Of a stretch of 64,000 nucleotides of DNA, positions 46,220-55,894 are shown in pieces. Under the pieces are notes generated by a model that searched no databases, had not been told where the DNA came from, and worked only from the letters and a program-made list of their open reading frames with translations. The stretch spans positions 558,001-622,000 of the forward strand of contig OZ255706.1 in NCBI GenBank assembly GCA_965277025.1, written 5' to 3'. The translations under genes were made by a program, and so were the position numbers. This DNA comes from Methylomarinum sp965277025 (GTDB lineage Bacteria > Pseudomonadota > Gammaproteobacteria > Methylococcales > Methylomonadaceae). Position 1 is the stretch's first letter; every line of letters starts with the position of its first letter.

Positions 46220-48046
46220 TTATTTCTCCAAATAAGTATAGGCTTTCAAGCCTTCCATCAGCTCTGCATAAAAACGCTGTTTATCGCCATCATCGATCTG
46301 GCTGCTGTTGAGTTTTTCCTGATAGGCATGTTGCAATGCTTGCCGGTTGATATACACATAATCCAGCAAGTCACTGACATGCTCGCCTTCCAGGAAGTCA
46401 CTGATATGATAATCAGCTCCTTCAAGTTCAACATTGACTGAATGGGTATCGCCAAACAGGTTATGCATATCGCCTAAAATTTCCTGATAACCCCCTAACA
46501 TAAAAAAACCGAGCAAGTATTCTTCACCAGTTTCTAATGTGTGGACAGCCAGCGTTTTTTCTATATTTTGCCGCTCGACATAAAACCCTATTCGACCATC
46601 GGAATCACAAGTCAGATCATGAATAACGGCACGGCGCTGCGGTTTTTCATTCAGGCGATGAATGGGCATCACCGGAAAAATCTGCTCAATGCCCCAGGCA
46701 TCCGGCATGGATTGAAACAAGGAAAAATTGGCAAAATACTTATCGGCCAGTTTTTCTTCCAGTTCATGCAAAATCTCACGATGACTATAAACAGACTCGT
46801 CCAGTTTTTCCCGAATTGCCTGCGCCTGTTGAATATATTGTCGTTCGTGATCGGCCAGTTTTTTGATATCGATATCACCCTGCACAAACATTTGTCGCTT
46901 CTGGGCTATATCGAACTGCATGTCATGCCATATTTCCACCAGATTACTACGTTTGGATCGAGGAATATTCGCTCTTTCATTCGGCCAGGATTCAACTTCG
47001 GTGATATTGCTTATCAACACCGCATGATGCGCTGTCATGGCGCGACCGGATTCGGTAAAGATATCCGGTTGTGGCAATTGGTGGCGGCGGCAACATTCCG
47101 CAAAAGCATGGACGATATTCTCGGCATATTCTTCCACCGTGTAATTCATCGAGCAATCCCGCCGCGAACGGCTGCCATCATAATCAACGCCCAATCCTCC
47201 GCCGACATCGATGGTTTCAATGGGAACGCCCATTTGCCGCAACTGGATAAAAAACAGGCCGGCTTCTTTCAGCGCCAGCTTGATGTCCTGAATATTGGCG
47301 ATTTGTGATCCCATATGAAAATGCAACAATTTCAGACAATGACACTTTTCCGCCTGTTGTAACTTATCGATCAAGCGCAACAATTCTGTCGCGTGTAATC
47401 CAAATTTGGATTTTTCCCCACCACTGTTCTGCCATTTTCCGGCACTGATGGTGGACAAGCGAATTCTGACCCCTAATAAGGGTTCGACACCAATATCGGC
47501 TGCCTGCTCCAGAATCAGCGTCAGTTCTGACAGTTTCTCGATAACGATATAAACCGATAAGCCCATTTTCTGGCCGATCAGGGCCATGCGAATATAGGCC
47601 TTGTCTTTATAGCCATTGCATACTATCGCTCCGTGCTTCGACAATCCCAAAATGGCCAGCAGTTCCGGCTTGCTGCCCGCCTCCAGACCGACAGCGCCCG
47701 CAGCGATAATGTTTTCCACCACCGTACCTTGTTGATTGACCTTAACCGGGTAAACTGGCAGATAAGCACCCTGGTAATTCTGTTGCTGGCAACTTTGCCG
47801 GAAGGCCTCCTGCAAACGATAAATTCGATCACGCAATATTTCCGGAAAGCGCACCAATACCGGTAATGACAGAGACCGTTTTTTCAGCGCCTTGGCCAGA
47901 TCATATAAATCAATAAAAGCGGCATCATCTTGCTTAGGCTTGACGCAAACATGCCCTTTCTGATTGATAAAAAAGTATCCTTCTCCCCAAAATGGCACGG
48001 CATAATGTTGCTCGGCCTGATCAGCTGTCCAGTTTTTTTCAGTCAC
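46220..48046 (-). CDS. speA: Biosynthetic arginine decarboxylase
   Basis: A 608-residue PLP enzyme of fold III that converts arginine to agmatine in polyamine synthesis. The PLP Lys is in 'YLPVYPVKVNQQ' (about 97), preceded by the N-terminal 'PFWGEGYFFINQKGHV'. The glycine-rich phosphate-binding region is 'ETIDVGGGLGVDYDGSRS', and 'FTESGRAMTAHHAV' is typical of SpeA. The C-terminal half has 'FSLFQSMPDAWGIEQIFPVMPIHRL' and the Cys loop 'HDLTCDSDGRI'. Length is near the usual 630. It is divergent from nudE across 75 bp and heads an operon with the dehydrogenase. Confidence 0.95.
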   Translation of the reverse strand: MTEKNWTADQAEQHYAVPFWGEGYFFINQKGHVCVKPKQDDAAFIDLYDLAKALKKRSLSLPVLVRFPEILRDRIYRLQEAFRQSCQQQNYQGAYLPVYPVKVNQQGTVVENIIAAGAVGLEAGSKPELLAILGLSKHGAIVCNGYKDKAYIRMALIGQKMGLSVYIVIEKLSELTLILEQAADIGVEPLLGVRIRLSTISAGKWQNSGGEKSKFGLHATELLRLIDKLQQAEKCHCLKLLHFHMGSQIANIQDIKLALKEAGLFFIQLRQMGVPIETIDVGGGLGVDYDGSRSRRDCSMNYTVEEYAENIVHAFAECCRRHQLPQPDIFTESGRAMTAHHAVLISNITEVESWPNERANIPRSKRSNLVEIWHDMQFDIAQKRQMFVQGDIDIKKLADHERQYIQQAQAIREKLDESVYSHREILHELEEKLADKYFANFSLFQSMPDAWGIEQIFPVMPIHRLNEKPQRRAVIHDLTCDSDGRIGFYVERQNIEKTLAVHTLETGEEYLLGFFMLGGYQEILGDMHNLFGDTHSVNVELEGADYHISDFLEGEHVSDLLDYVYINRQALQHAYQEKLNSSQIDDGDKQRFYAELMEGLKAYTYLEK

Positions 48047-48121
48047 GACTATTCCATTTAATCTGGTGAATGGTTATGCTGGAACATTGTACGTAACTTC
48101 ATTTAAAAATACAGAGTACAC

Positions 48122-48469
48122 ATGGCGGAAAAACCCAAAATACTGCAGCGCAAAACCGTCGCCAGCAGTAAACTTTTTCAAGTTGAAGCATTGTCGCTGG
48201 AATTTTCCAATGGCGAACAACGGGAATATGAACGCCTGATTCGCGGTAAAGGTCATGGTGCTGTATTGATAGTGCCCCTGCTGGATAACGACACCGTTTT
48301 GCTCATCAAAGAGTACGCTGCAGGACTTCATCGTTATGAATTAGGCCTGCCCAAAGGCAAACTGGATGCCGGTGAAAACAGTCTCGCCGCCGCTAATCGT
48401 GAATTGCAGGAAGAAACCGGCTATGGCGCAAACAATCTGCACTTGTTGACCAGCCTGTCTTTAACATGA
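48122..48469 (+). pseudogene. nudE: ADP-sugar/ADP-ribose diphosphatase NudE, truncated by IS110
   Basis: About 112 native residues remain of a protein normally about 185 long. 'MAEKPKILQRKTVASSKLFQVEALSLEFSNG' is the NudE N-terminus. The Nudix box is present: 'GKLDAGENSLAAANRELQEETGYG' is G-x5-E-x7-REx2EExG-like (residues about 79-101). The IS110 edge at 48460 cuts after 'LLTSL', and the last two or three codons come from the IS. The rest of nudE is not on the other side of the IS, where a piece of tesA is found instead. Residual hydrolase activity is unlikely. Confidence 0.85.
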
Positions 48470-50028
48470 AATGATCCATATCGAATGCGCAAGGAGTTCT
48501 CAGCCGTGAAAAGGCTGCTTATCCATATTCAATGAAGTAAGCTGGCTTACCCCGGTTGTGTTATATAACCGAATTTTATCAGCGCTCTGATCCAGCGTGG
48601 TGCATTGCGTTTGACAGCCATTTCTTCGTAGTCGATGGTCGAATCCCGGAAATACTCGCCGCGACTAATCATGAAGTAACATGTCCGCAAAAGTTTGTGA
48701 GCCAGCGCAATGATGGCGCGTTGGTGACCTCGCCTAATCGCCAGTGATGTATATTTTGCCTGGAAAACCGATCGGGTTCGGCTGGCGGCATGGGCGCATT
48801 CGCAAAGCAGGCGACACACATATGGGTTTCCTTTTCGCGTTCGTCCTGATTTGCGTTTGCCGGCAGACTCGTTGTTGCCGGGGCATATGCCCACCCATGA
48901 CGCCAGCCGATCCGCACTGCCAAAGACAGTCATATCCGTTCCGATCTCAACAAGTAGCATGGCTGCTCCAATCAAATCAACACCGGGAATAGTCTGGAGC
49001 AATTGCAAAACCGTTTTCTCCTTCTCCAGTCCGGCCAGCAGTTGTGCATCGAATCTGGCTATGCGTGCTTCCAAATCCTGAATATGCTGCATCAGTTCAT
49101 TCAGTACGAAGCGATGGTGCTCGCTCAGCTCACCTTGCAGCGCCTCCAGTATATCGGCGCGCGGCGCTTTGAGACGATTGCTGGCCAGCTTCAACACATC
49201 ATGCGCAGGCTGTCCTTCAATCAGCGCGTTAACCATGGCGCGCGCGGATTGCCCATGTACATCGCCGACCACCACGCCAAGCCGGATGCCGCCGTCGGTT
49301 AATACCTTGTGCAGTCTGTTCTTCTCAGCAGACAGCATCGACACCAACTTCTGTCGTTGACGTGAAATCAGGCGTAACTGCCGCATCTTTTCCGGTGGCA
49401 CGAATGAACCGCGCAGCAGTCCGGCACGGGAAAGCATCGCCAGCCATTGCGCGTCGCCGATGTCCGTCTTGCGTCCCGGCACATTCTTCACATGCCGGGC
49501 ATTGACGACCCTGGCGTAAATACCCACATGTTCCAAAGCTGCATATGGGCTTTTCCAGTAGATGCCGGTGCTTTCCATCACCACCTCATCCGGTGCGACA
49601 GACTGCACCCAATCGGCTAATGCACGTCGATCACGTTTGAATGCGCCAAACTGCCGATGCTCTGTCTGAATACCACCATCGGCCTGTTCAACCATGGCGC
49701 AGGCGGTAATCGCTTTTGGTGAACATCCAACCCGATGACTCGCTTGTGTATTGCAGTGAGTTCCATTTTTTCCTCCTTTACTCTATGATTGAGCCTGGAA
49801 GGTGGCGGTTGCCTGGATGATCTGCCTGAGGGCGATGTAAATCGTCAACGGCCCTTTTAACATTCGCTCTTAAAGAAGCAATCCGGGGTTCGAGTCATCC
49901 ATGGCAGGCTACGTTAGCAGTCGGGCTCTAAGGCTCCAAAGTAAAGCGCAGTCTTTAACCGCCATCTTCCACAAGGAACTCTACAACATTTCATCATGCG
50001 GGGTGGCAATTCTTGCGATGATCGTTAG
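48460..50028 (-). mobile_element. IS110-family insertion sequence, copy 2
   Basis: A 1569-bp element with the limits described for copy 1. It joins a truncated nudE on the left to a truncated tesA on the right. Because these are two different genes, at least one junction came from recombination rather than simple insertion. It has a 1-nt deletion relative to copy 1 in the recombinase. Confidence 0.87.
48547..49766 (-). pseudogene. IS110 recombinase with N-terminal frameshift
   Basis: Compared with the full-length copy at 9163, one base is missing in 'AAAAGCAGATT' (about 49709). This separates the first catalytic Asp ('GLDVHQK') from the remaining 382 residues, which are open from 'MVEQADGG'. 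The other acidic residues are intact, with the normal 'VMESTG'. Without the first Asp the enzyme should be inactive unless ribosomes shift frame at the A-run. Confidence 0.8.
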
Positions 50029-50404
50029 GTGGAATACGCATCGTCAGCAGTAACACTTTCGCTCCAGCCGCCTGACATAATTGAATAATCTGGGCTAAAT
50101 TCTGCTTCATGATAACGGGTGACAAACCGCGCAAACCATCATTAGCGCCCAGTTCAATGATCACTACATCAGGCTGCCTTAGGGTCAGTACCTCAATTAC
50201 TCTGGCCAATCCTCCATCTGTGGTTTCGCCACTGATACTTTCGTTATAGACTTTAACCTCGGGATTTATTTTCTTGAGGTGATTTTGCAACAATGCAACC
50301 CAACCCTGACCTGTCTCCATTCCGTAGCCGGCACTGATGCTGTCGCCTAACACAACGATTGATTTTGCTTGAACAGTCACCGACAATATCATCAATAACA
50401 CCAT
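49994..50404 (-). pseudogene. tesA: TesA-type SGNH esterase/lysophospholipase, 3'-truncated by IS110
   Basis: About 125 native residues remain of a mature enzyme normally about 200. It begins with a signal peptide 'MVLLMILSVTVQA', then block I 'VVLGDSISAGYGM' with the catalytic Ser, 'SISGETTDGG' (block II Gly), and block III 'IIELGANDGLRGL' with Asn. The C-terminal Asp-x-x-His (block V) is lost; after 'LLLTMRIPP' the frame enters IS110. It is head-to-head with ybbA, the conserved tesA-ybbA-ybbP arrangement. An upstream in-frame start would overlap the ybbA start codon. Confidence 0.85.
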
Positions 50405-50420
50405 TACGCCTAAGGTTCTT

Positions 50421-51104
50421 ATGCCGACCATTTCGTCACATACTCCGATCATTAAAACTATTAATATTAGCAAAATAGTAGAAACCCGTGATGGGCCGTT
50501 GACTATTTTAACCTCGATCAACCTGACTATTGATCGTGGCGCCAGTGTGGCTATCCTCGGCGCTTCAGGTTCTGGCAAATCGACATTGCTGAGTTTGTTG
50601 GCCGGGCTGGATACAGCCAGTTCGGGTGATATTCTGATTGCCGGCGAAAACTTGACCACTATGGATGAAGACGAACGGGCCGAGGTTCGCCGCGAACTGA
50701 TCGGCTTTGTGTTTCAGTCGTTTCAATTGCTGCCAGGACTGACCGCTCTGGAAAACGTCATGCTGCCGTTGGAACTGATCGAGGACCCACATGCTGAAGA
50801 AAAAGCCCGGATCATTTTGCAACATGTCGGCTTGAGTGAACGTCTGACTCACACGCCACGGCAATTATCCGGTGGTGAGCAACAACGTGTTGCTTTGGCC
50901 AGGGCTTTCATCACCCGCCCAGTGATATTGTTCGCCGATGAACCGACCGGTAATCTGGACAGCCGCACCGGTCAGCAAATTATCGATTTATTGTTTGAAC
51001 TGAATCAGGAACACAACACAACCTTGGTGCTGGTAACCCACGACACCTCATTGGCCAAACGTTGCCAGCGTCGTATCGAAATTTCAGCCGGTCGATTATT
51101 ATGA
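50421..51104 (+). CDS. ybbA: ABC transporter ATP-binding protein YbbA
   Basis: A 227-residue LolD/MacB-type ATPase. Walker A is 'GASGSGKSTLLSLLAG' (about 43-50), the Q-loop is 'VFQSFQLLPGLTALENVMLPLEL', the signature is 'LSGGEQQRVALARAF' (about 150), Walker B is 'ILFADEPTGNLD' (about 173), and the switch His is in 'LVTHDTSLA'. It would pair with the YbbP permease, whose start overlaps the ybbA stop by 4 nt. The partner is decayed, so the ATPase probably has no transporter. Confidence 0.93.
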   Translation: MPTISSHTPIIKTINISKIVETRDGPLTILTSINLTIDRGASVAILGASGSGKSTLLSLLAGLDTASSGDILIAGENLTTMDEDERAEVRRELIGFVFQSFQLLPGLTALENVMLPLELIEDPHAEEKARIILQHVGLSERLTHTPRQLSGGEQQRVALARAFITRPVILFADEPTGNLDSRTGQQIIDLLFELNQEHNTTLVLVTHDTSLAKRCQRRIEISAGRLL

Positions 51105-53519
51105 ATTTCATCCTGTTGGCGAGAAAATTTTTATGGCGTGATGTCCGTACAGGCGAACTGACTTTACTGATTCTGGCCTTGTTGATCGCCATTGCCAGCA
51201 CTACCGCCATCAGCCTCTTTTCTGACCGTTTGAACCGTACCATGTCACTGGAAGCTGCGACCTTTCTGGCTGCTGACCTGGTTATCACCAGCCCGGAGCC
51301 AATTACAGAGCAATGGCTGAAACAGGCTGCTGAAATAGGCCTGGCAACGGCGCGAACGGCCGAGTTTTCGACCGTTTTAATGGAAAACAATGAAATTCTG
51401 CTGGCCGGTATCAAAGCGGTAAGTTCCGCCTATCCATTACGCGGTGTATTAAAGACTATCGACGAAAAATATCAGGAGTCGACCCGTCTCCATGGCCCGA
51501 AACCAGGCCATGCCTGGGTGGAAAGACGGGTATTGTCCGCCTTGAAACTCAAACCCGGCGATCGCCTGCAAGTGGGTGAAAAAAAACTGATCATCAGCCA
51601 GATACTCAGTTATGAACCTGATAAACGCGGCGATCTGTACAGCCTGGCAGCCATGTGCATTATTTTTATCAATTCAAGGGCCCAACTGATGCCTTGCTGG
51701 CCTTCAGCAGACAGGTCAAACCGCACCTCAATGCTTCCCAGCGCATCATGGATATTCATCAGGACCGGCCGCAACTCGGCGCCGCATTGGAACGAGCGCA
51801 ACGTTATCTGGGCTTGTCCAGTATCGTTGTGGTGTTGATTGCCGGCGTCGCTATCGCCATGAGCAGCCGCAGATACAGTCAGCGACATTTTAATACCAGC
51901 GCCATTTTGCGTTGTTTGGGTTTGAAACAACAGCAAGTGCTGACAATTTTTGTTCTGCAGTTTTTTATTTTAGGCCTGGTTTGCAGCCTGTTTGGCATTT
52001 TACTGGGGTGGCTGGGCCAGGAAACCTTATTCTGGTTATTGCGTGATTTATTCCCCAGCCAGGTTGCCCAGCCCGGCATAACGGCCCTGTTGTTTGGCGT
52101 TTTGATCGGCCTGGCTATTTTGTTTGGTTTTGCTCTGCCGCCTTTACTGCGTCTAAAACACGTCCCCCCTTTACGTGTATTACGACAAGAGACCTGGCGC
52201 CATTGCCCGCCAAAGCCTGGCTGGTCTATGGGCTGGCCCTGGTTTTGGTGGCTGGATTGAGTGCTTTTTATACCCATGACACGAAAATGACCATCACCTT
52301 GCTGGGTGGCAGTCTGTTATTTTTGATGATACTGAGCTTATGCCTGAAAGGGTTGTTATCGGCCAGCCGACGTTTACTTCCTTTTTGTTCGTTGCCAGTA
52401 AAAATTGCGCTGCGTCACCTGAGCCATCCAGGACAAAAGCCGGTTCCACAAATTCTGGCCTTCAGTCTGACCCTGGTCGCCATGTTGATCAGCCTGACCG
52501 TCAGGACAGATCTTTTGGATGACTGGAAAAAACAACTGCCCGAGCATGCCCCCAACCATTTTGCCTTGAATATTTTTCCACACCAAAAAGCGATGCTGGA
52601 ACAATTATTCAAACAACAACAGATTCAAACCAGTGCTTTTTATCCCGTGGTTCGCGCCCGCCTGATCAAAATCAATGCTGTTCCGGTCAAACAAATCGTT
52701 TCCAAAGATTCTCAGGGTGAACGAGCCACTCATCGTGATTTGAGCCTGACCTGGAATAATGACATTCCTGAAGACAACCATATTATCGCTGGACAATGGT
52801 GGAATGACTCAAGCACCCCCAATCAAGTTTCAGTGGAATCCAAACTGGCCAAAAGCCTTAAATTAACACTCGGTGACAGGTTGACTTTCACTATTGGCAG
52901 TCAGCAGCATGAAGCCGTTGTCACCAGTCTCAGAAAAGTGCGCTGGGATACCATGAAACCAAATTTCTATTTCATTTTTTCACCAGGCTCGTTAAATAAA
53001 TATGCCTATACTTTTATCACCAGTTTTTACCTTGCGCCTGAGCAAAAATCTTTTTTAAATACCTTAGTCAAACAATTTCCCGCAACGACTATTCTTGAAG
53101 TCGATCAGTTACTGGCCCAATTCAAGAAAATTCTGCAACAACTGACCGCAGCGATCAATTTGTTGCTGGTTCTTGCCTTACTGGCCGGATTTACCGTTTT
53201 GTTAGCGGCCATTTATGCCTCCCTGGATGATCGTATCTACGAAGGCGCACTGTTCAAGACATTGGGCGCCAGCCGTTCATTGATACGACGGGCACAATTT
53301 TATGAATTTTTGTTATTGGGCCTGTTTTCAACGGTTTCGGCGATCATATTGTCCGAAGCGATTTTGTTCGCCCTCTATCATTTTGTTTTGCATCTGGATT
53401 TTCATCTGCTATCTTCTGTCATCACCCTGATTGCTGTCAGTTTATTGATTGCATTGACTGGTTTTATGGCGGTCAGAAAGGTCGTGACGCTACCGCCCAT
53501 GCGAATTCTTCAACAATAA
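51101..53519 (+). pseudogene. ybbP: YbbP-type FtsX-like ABC permease, decayed
   Basis: The rebuilt product is an ~800-residue MacB/FtsX-fold permease with N-terminal 'LARKFLWRDVRTGELTLLILALLIAIAS', a periplasmic domain, and membrane spans near 51820-52160 and 52220-52360, then at the end 'LLLVLALLAGFTVLLAAIYASL'. Near 51650 the frame jumps from 'DKRGDLYSLA' to 'HYFYQFKGPTDALLAF', with about 25 family residues missing between. Near 52187 two extra bases (GA repeated) shift the frame between 'PLRVLRQ' and 'LPAKAWLVYGL'. Neither lesion is in a homopolymer. Both appear identically in the second copy of the unit, so decay came before duplication. Confidence 0.85.
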
Positions 53520-53528
53520 ACCCCATCT

Positions 53529-54515
53529 ATGTCATTTAAATTTCAAGCTCTAGTACTTCTTTTTATTCTGCCATTTTTTCAATACGCCATTGCGGAAACG
53601 ACAGATGCAGAAGATGAAGAAACTGTAATTTCGGTCATTGAACTGGACAGCGTCATGCAAGAAAAAATGGGGCTTGAAACGACGACAGTTCGGCCTGTCA
53701 CTCAGCCAGTTTATCAAACCACTTATGGCAAGGTACTGGATTTAACACCGTTATTGAATTTTCGTCGTGACTGCCTGATTAATAAAACAAAACTGCATGA
53801 AGCACGCCAGCAATTCAATCTCAGCCAAAAAGCATTGAAGCGGCTGGAACAAATGGTTAAAAACAAGGCAGCTTCATCTCGAAAACTGGAACAACAGCAT
53901 CGTCAATGGCTGGCTAACCAGGCTTTGTTGCAACAAAGCCAAATCAAATATACTTCATTGTTGGCTGAGAGCCATTTACGCTGGAACAGGCTGGCCGATA
54001 TTTTTTGCCAACCACAAGGCTGGGTAAACGAACTTTTGTCGGGCAAAGACAAAATTTTGGCTATCACCAAACCCAATAATGACATCGTAACGACTATCGA
54101 CAGCCTTCAGTTGAGCTTCAATCAAAATGAGCAAGCTGTTTCTGTGCAATTGCTGGATAACATCGATTTGTTTGACCCTGTTAATCAAACCACCTATCTT
54201 TTATATAAAACGTCGACACAGCAATTACACCCGGGTCAGCATTTCTCGGTTTACCTGCCCTTGGCGAATGATTCTCATAGCGGTCTGTTAATTCCCAAAA
54301 ATTCAGTGATATGGCATCTGGGCCAGGCTTTTGTTTATATCAAGGTTGATCAGGAACATTTTCAACACCTCACTATCGAACAAGTTATACCCATTCCTCA
54401 AGGCTATCTTGTCAACGATGATCGTCTGGCAGGGAAAGAAATAGTCGTAACCGGTGCGCAATTACTATTATCGGTGGAATTTCGTTCGCAAATAGCCGAT
54501 GAAGATGACGATTGA
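53529..54515 (+). CDS. RND-efflux-type periplasmic adaptor-like protein
   Basis: A 328-residue exported protein with signal peptide 'MSFKFQALVLLFILPFFQYAIA'. Residues about 85-160 form an alpha-hairpin-like coiled coil ('ARQQFNLSQKALKRLEQMVKNKAASSRKLEQQHRQW'), and the C-terminal part has beta-barrel-like strands ('GQHFSVYLPLANDSHSGLLIPKNSVIWHLGQAFVYIKV'), as in HlyD/CusB-type membrane fusion proteins. It ends in an acidic tail 'IADEDDD'. No RND pump or outer-membrane partner is adjacent. The next genes are the HvfA/bufferin-like set, so a metal-linked role is plausible but not shown. Confidence 0.7.
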   Translation: MSFKFQALVLLFILPFFQYAIAETTDAEDEETVISVIELDSVMQEKMGLETTTVRPVTQPVYQTTYGKVLDLTPLLNFRRDCLINKTKLHEARQQFNLSQKALKRLEQMVKNKAASSRKLEQQHRQWLANQALLQQSQIKYTSLLAESHLRWNRLADIFCQPQGWVNELLSGKDKILAITKPNNDIVTTIDSLQLSFNQNEQAVSVQLLDNIDLFDPVNQTTYLLYKTSTQQLHPGQHFSVYLPLANDSHSGLLIPKNSVIWHLGQAFVYIKVDQEHFQHLTIEQVIPIPQGYLVNDDRLAGKEIVVTGAQLLLSVEFRSQIADEDDD

Positions 54516-54588
54516 CCGGTTAGTTGAAATATCGGAGGAAAATCAGTAAAGTCTGATATGCTACATGTTTAAATGAGGGTAAATAACA

Positions 54589-55038
54589 ATGACAATAAGC
54601 AAACAACTAATAAGCATTGTCTCTCTGTTACTATTTTCAAGCCTGACACTGGCTTATAGTACAAAATCAGATGATGATGCCTGTAAGAAACCTAAATTCA
54701 GAACCTTCGAACCTGAATACTTGTCTGAAGTCGAGCCAGGTTCGAAAATCTCTTTTCATGTTTCACATAATGCCGACCCAACGACTATTAAAGCAGAAAC
54801 CAGAGGATATCCAATCAAATTGGAAATTGTCGATAAAAATGCATTCTTTATCGCCACTGGCAACCTCCCGGCCGAGCTTGAAGATCAATATGCTCGCATT
54901 AGTCTCAAAGCGCGTGATAAAGAATGTTTGGGACAAGGCGGCTGGTTATTGAAAATAAAACCGGCATCAACAACCCCGGCCCCTGACCAAACCGACGATT
55001 CAAACGAACAGAACAATCAAGATCAACCATCTCAATAA
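54589..55038 (+). CDS. Small secreted protein of unknown function next to the RiPP locus
   Basis: A 149-residue protein with a signal peptide 'MTISKQLISIVSLLLFSSLTLA', two Cys ('DACKKP' and 'KECLGQGG') that could form one disulfide, and a Pro/Thr/Gln/Asn-rich low-complexity tail. The central part ('GSKISFHVSHNADPTTIKAETRG') looks like a small beta-sandwich. I do not recognise the family. It is only 13 nt upstream of the RiPP precursor and on the same strand, so it may be part of the operon. Confidence 0.65.
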   Translation: MTISKQLISIVSLLLFSSLTLAYSTKSDDDACKKPKFRTFEPEYLSEVEPGSKISFHVSHNADPTTIKAETRGYPIKLEIVDKNAFFIATGNLPAELEDQYARISLKARDKECLGQGGWLLKIKPASTTPAPDQTDDSNEQNNQDQPSQ

Positions 55039-55051
55039 TCAGAGGATTATC

Positions 55052-55789
55052 ATGAAAAAATCAGTTAAAAAACCTTTAGTCACAGCGGTCAGTACAGCTG
55101 TCGCCAGTTTAGCGGTTCCAGCAATTCATGCCGAAACCAACCCGTTCGCCATGAATGAGCTGTCTGAAGGCTATATGCAAGTCGCCCAGTCTGATAATGC
55201 CGCAGAGATGAAATGTGGCGCGAATATGAAGAAAAAAGTTGAAGGCTCTTGTGGTGAGGGTAAATGTGGTGAAGCCAAATGTGGAGAAGGAAAGTGCGCC
55301 GGAAACTTGGCTAAAACAGGCGGTGAGTCTTCTGCATTGAATTTGCCAAAAAATTATACCGTTAAAAAATATCAACCTAAAACTAAGGAAGCTGCTTGTG
55401 GTGAAGGTAAATGTGGCGCCATGATGGAAAATGGCAAAATGAAAAAAGGTATGGAAAATAGCTGTGGCGCCATGATGAAAGGCAAGGAAGGTTCTTGCGG
55501 CATGGGTGGTGATTCATCCGGTGGCATGGGTGGCATGGACATGTCAGGCATGAAGATGAAAAATGGTGAAATGTCATGCGGCGCGATGATGGAAAAAATG
55601 AAAAGTGGTGAAATGTCCTGTGGCTCCATGATGGAAAAAATGAAAAGCGGCGAAATGTCCTGTGGCGCCATGATGAAAAAAATGAAAGGTATGGGTAATA
55701 TGGGCGGCATGGATGGCATGAAAGGTATGGGAAACAAAAAAGGGGCAAATGAAATAACAGTGGATGAAAAAACCGCTGCAGGTGAATGA
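55052..55789 (+). CDS. HvfA/bufferin-like RiPP precursor with Met/Cys-rich tandem repeats
   Basis: A 245-residue exported precursor with AGAGGA ribosome site. The signal peptide runs to about residue 28 ('VPAIHA'). Residues 67-84 hold overlapping EGKCG-type motifs (EGKCG, EAKCG, EGKCA), and 118-122 is another EGKCG. In HvfA-type proteins, MNIO enzymes convert EGKCG into Cu(I)-binding oxazolone-thioamide groups. Beyond about residue 135 the protein differs from ordinary HvfA: a Met-rich tail has 'SCGAMM' or 'SCGSMM' units, including three 14-residue repeats at 171-212 with consensus (S/N)GEMSCG(A/S)MM(E/K)KMK. There are twelve Cys and more than thirty Met. The modifying genes follow directly. 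Copper binding in the periplasm is the likely role. Confidence 0.85.
   Translation: MKKSVKKPLVTAVSTAVASLAVPAIHAETNPFAMNELSEGYMQVAQSDNAAEMKCGANMKKKVEGSCGEGKCGEAKCGEGKCAGNLAKTGGESSALNLPKNYTVKKYQPKTKEAACGEGKCGAMMENGKMKKGMENSCGAMMKGKEGSCGMGGDSSGGMGGMDMSGMKMKNGEMSCGAMMEKMKSGEMSCGSMMEKMKSGEMSCGAMMKKMKGMGNMGGMDGMKGMGNKKGANEITVDEKTAAGE
55562..55687 (+). repeat. Three 42-bp in-frame tandem repeats inside the precursor gene
   Basis: Three copies of a 42-bp unit encode the 14-residue repeats (55562-55603, 55604-55645, 55646-55687). They are nearly identical at DNA level, which suggests recent expansion by slippage or unequal exchange and makes copy-number variation likely. Confidence 0.85.
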
Positions 55790-55874
55790 TTTTTCAAATG
55801 GCGTGTGTTGTATTTTATTTACGAAATTCAGCAGATAAACTACACACACGAGATAATCCTCCTTTTTGTTTGAT

Positions 55875-55894
55875 CCGGGATAGAAATGTCCCGG
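55875..55894 (+). promoter_or_regulatory. Hairpin overlapping the first possible MNIO start codon
   Basis: CCGGGA at 55875-55880 pairs with TCCCGG at 55889-55894, placing the ATG at 55886 in the loop. A longer, weaker inverted repeat (CGTGTGT near 55802 with ACACACG near 55852) precedes it. Such structures between a RiPP precursor and its enzymes can raise the precursor-to-enzyme ratio. Effect here is inferred. Confidence 0.45.

Noticed and set aside
55562..55687. CRISPR-like or non-coding array from the 42-bp repeats
   Set aside because: The repeats are contiguous, in frame and without spacers; they encode the precursor tail.
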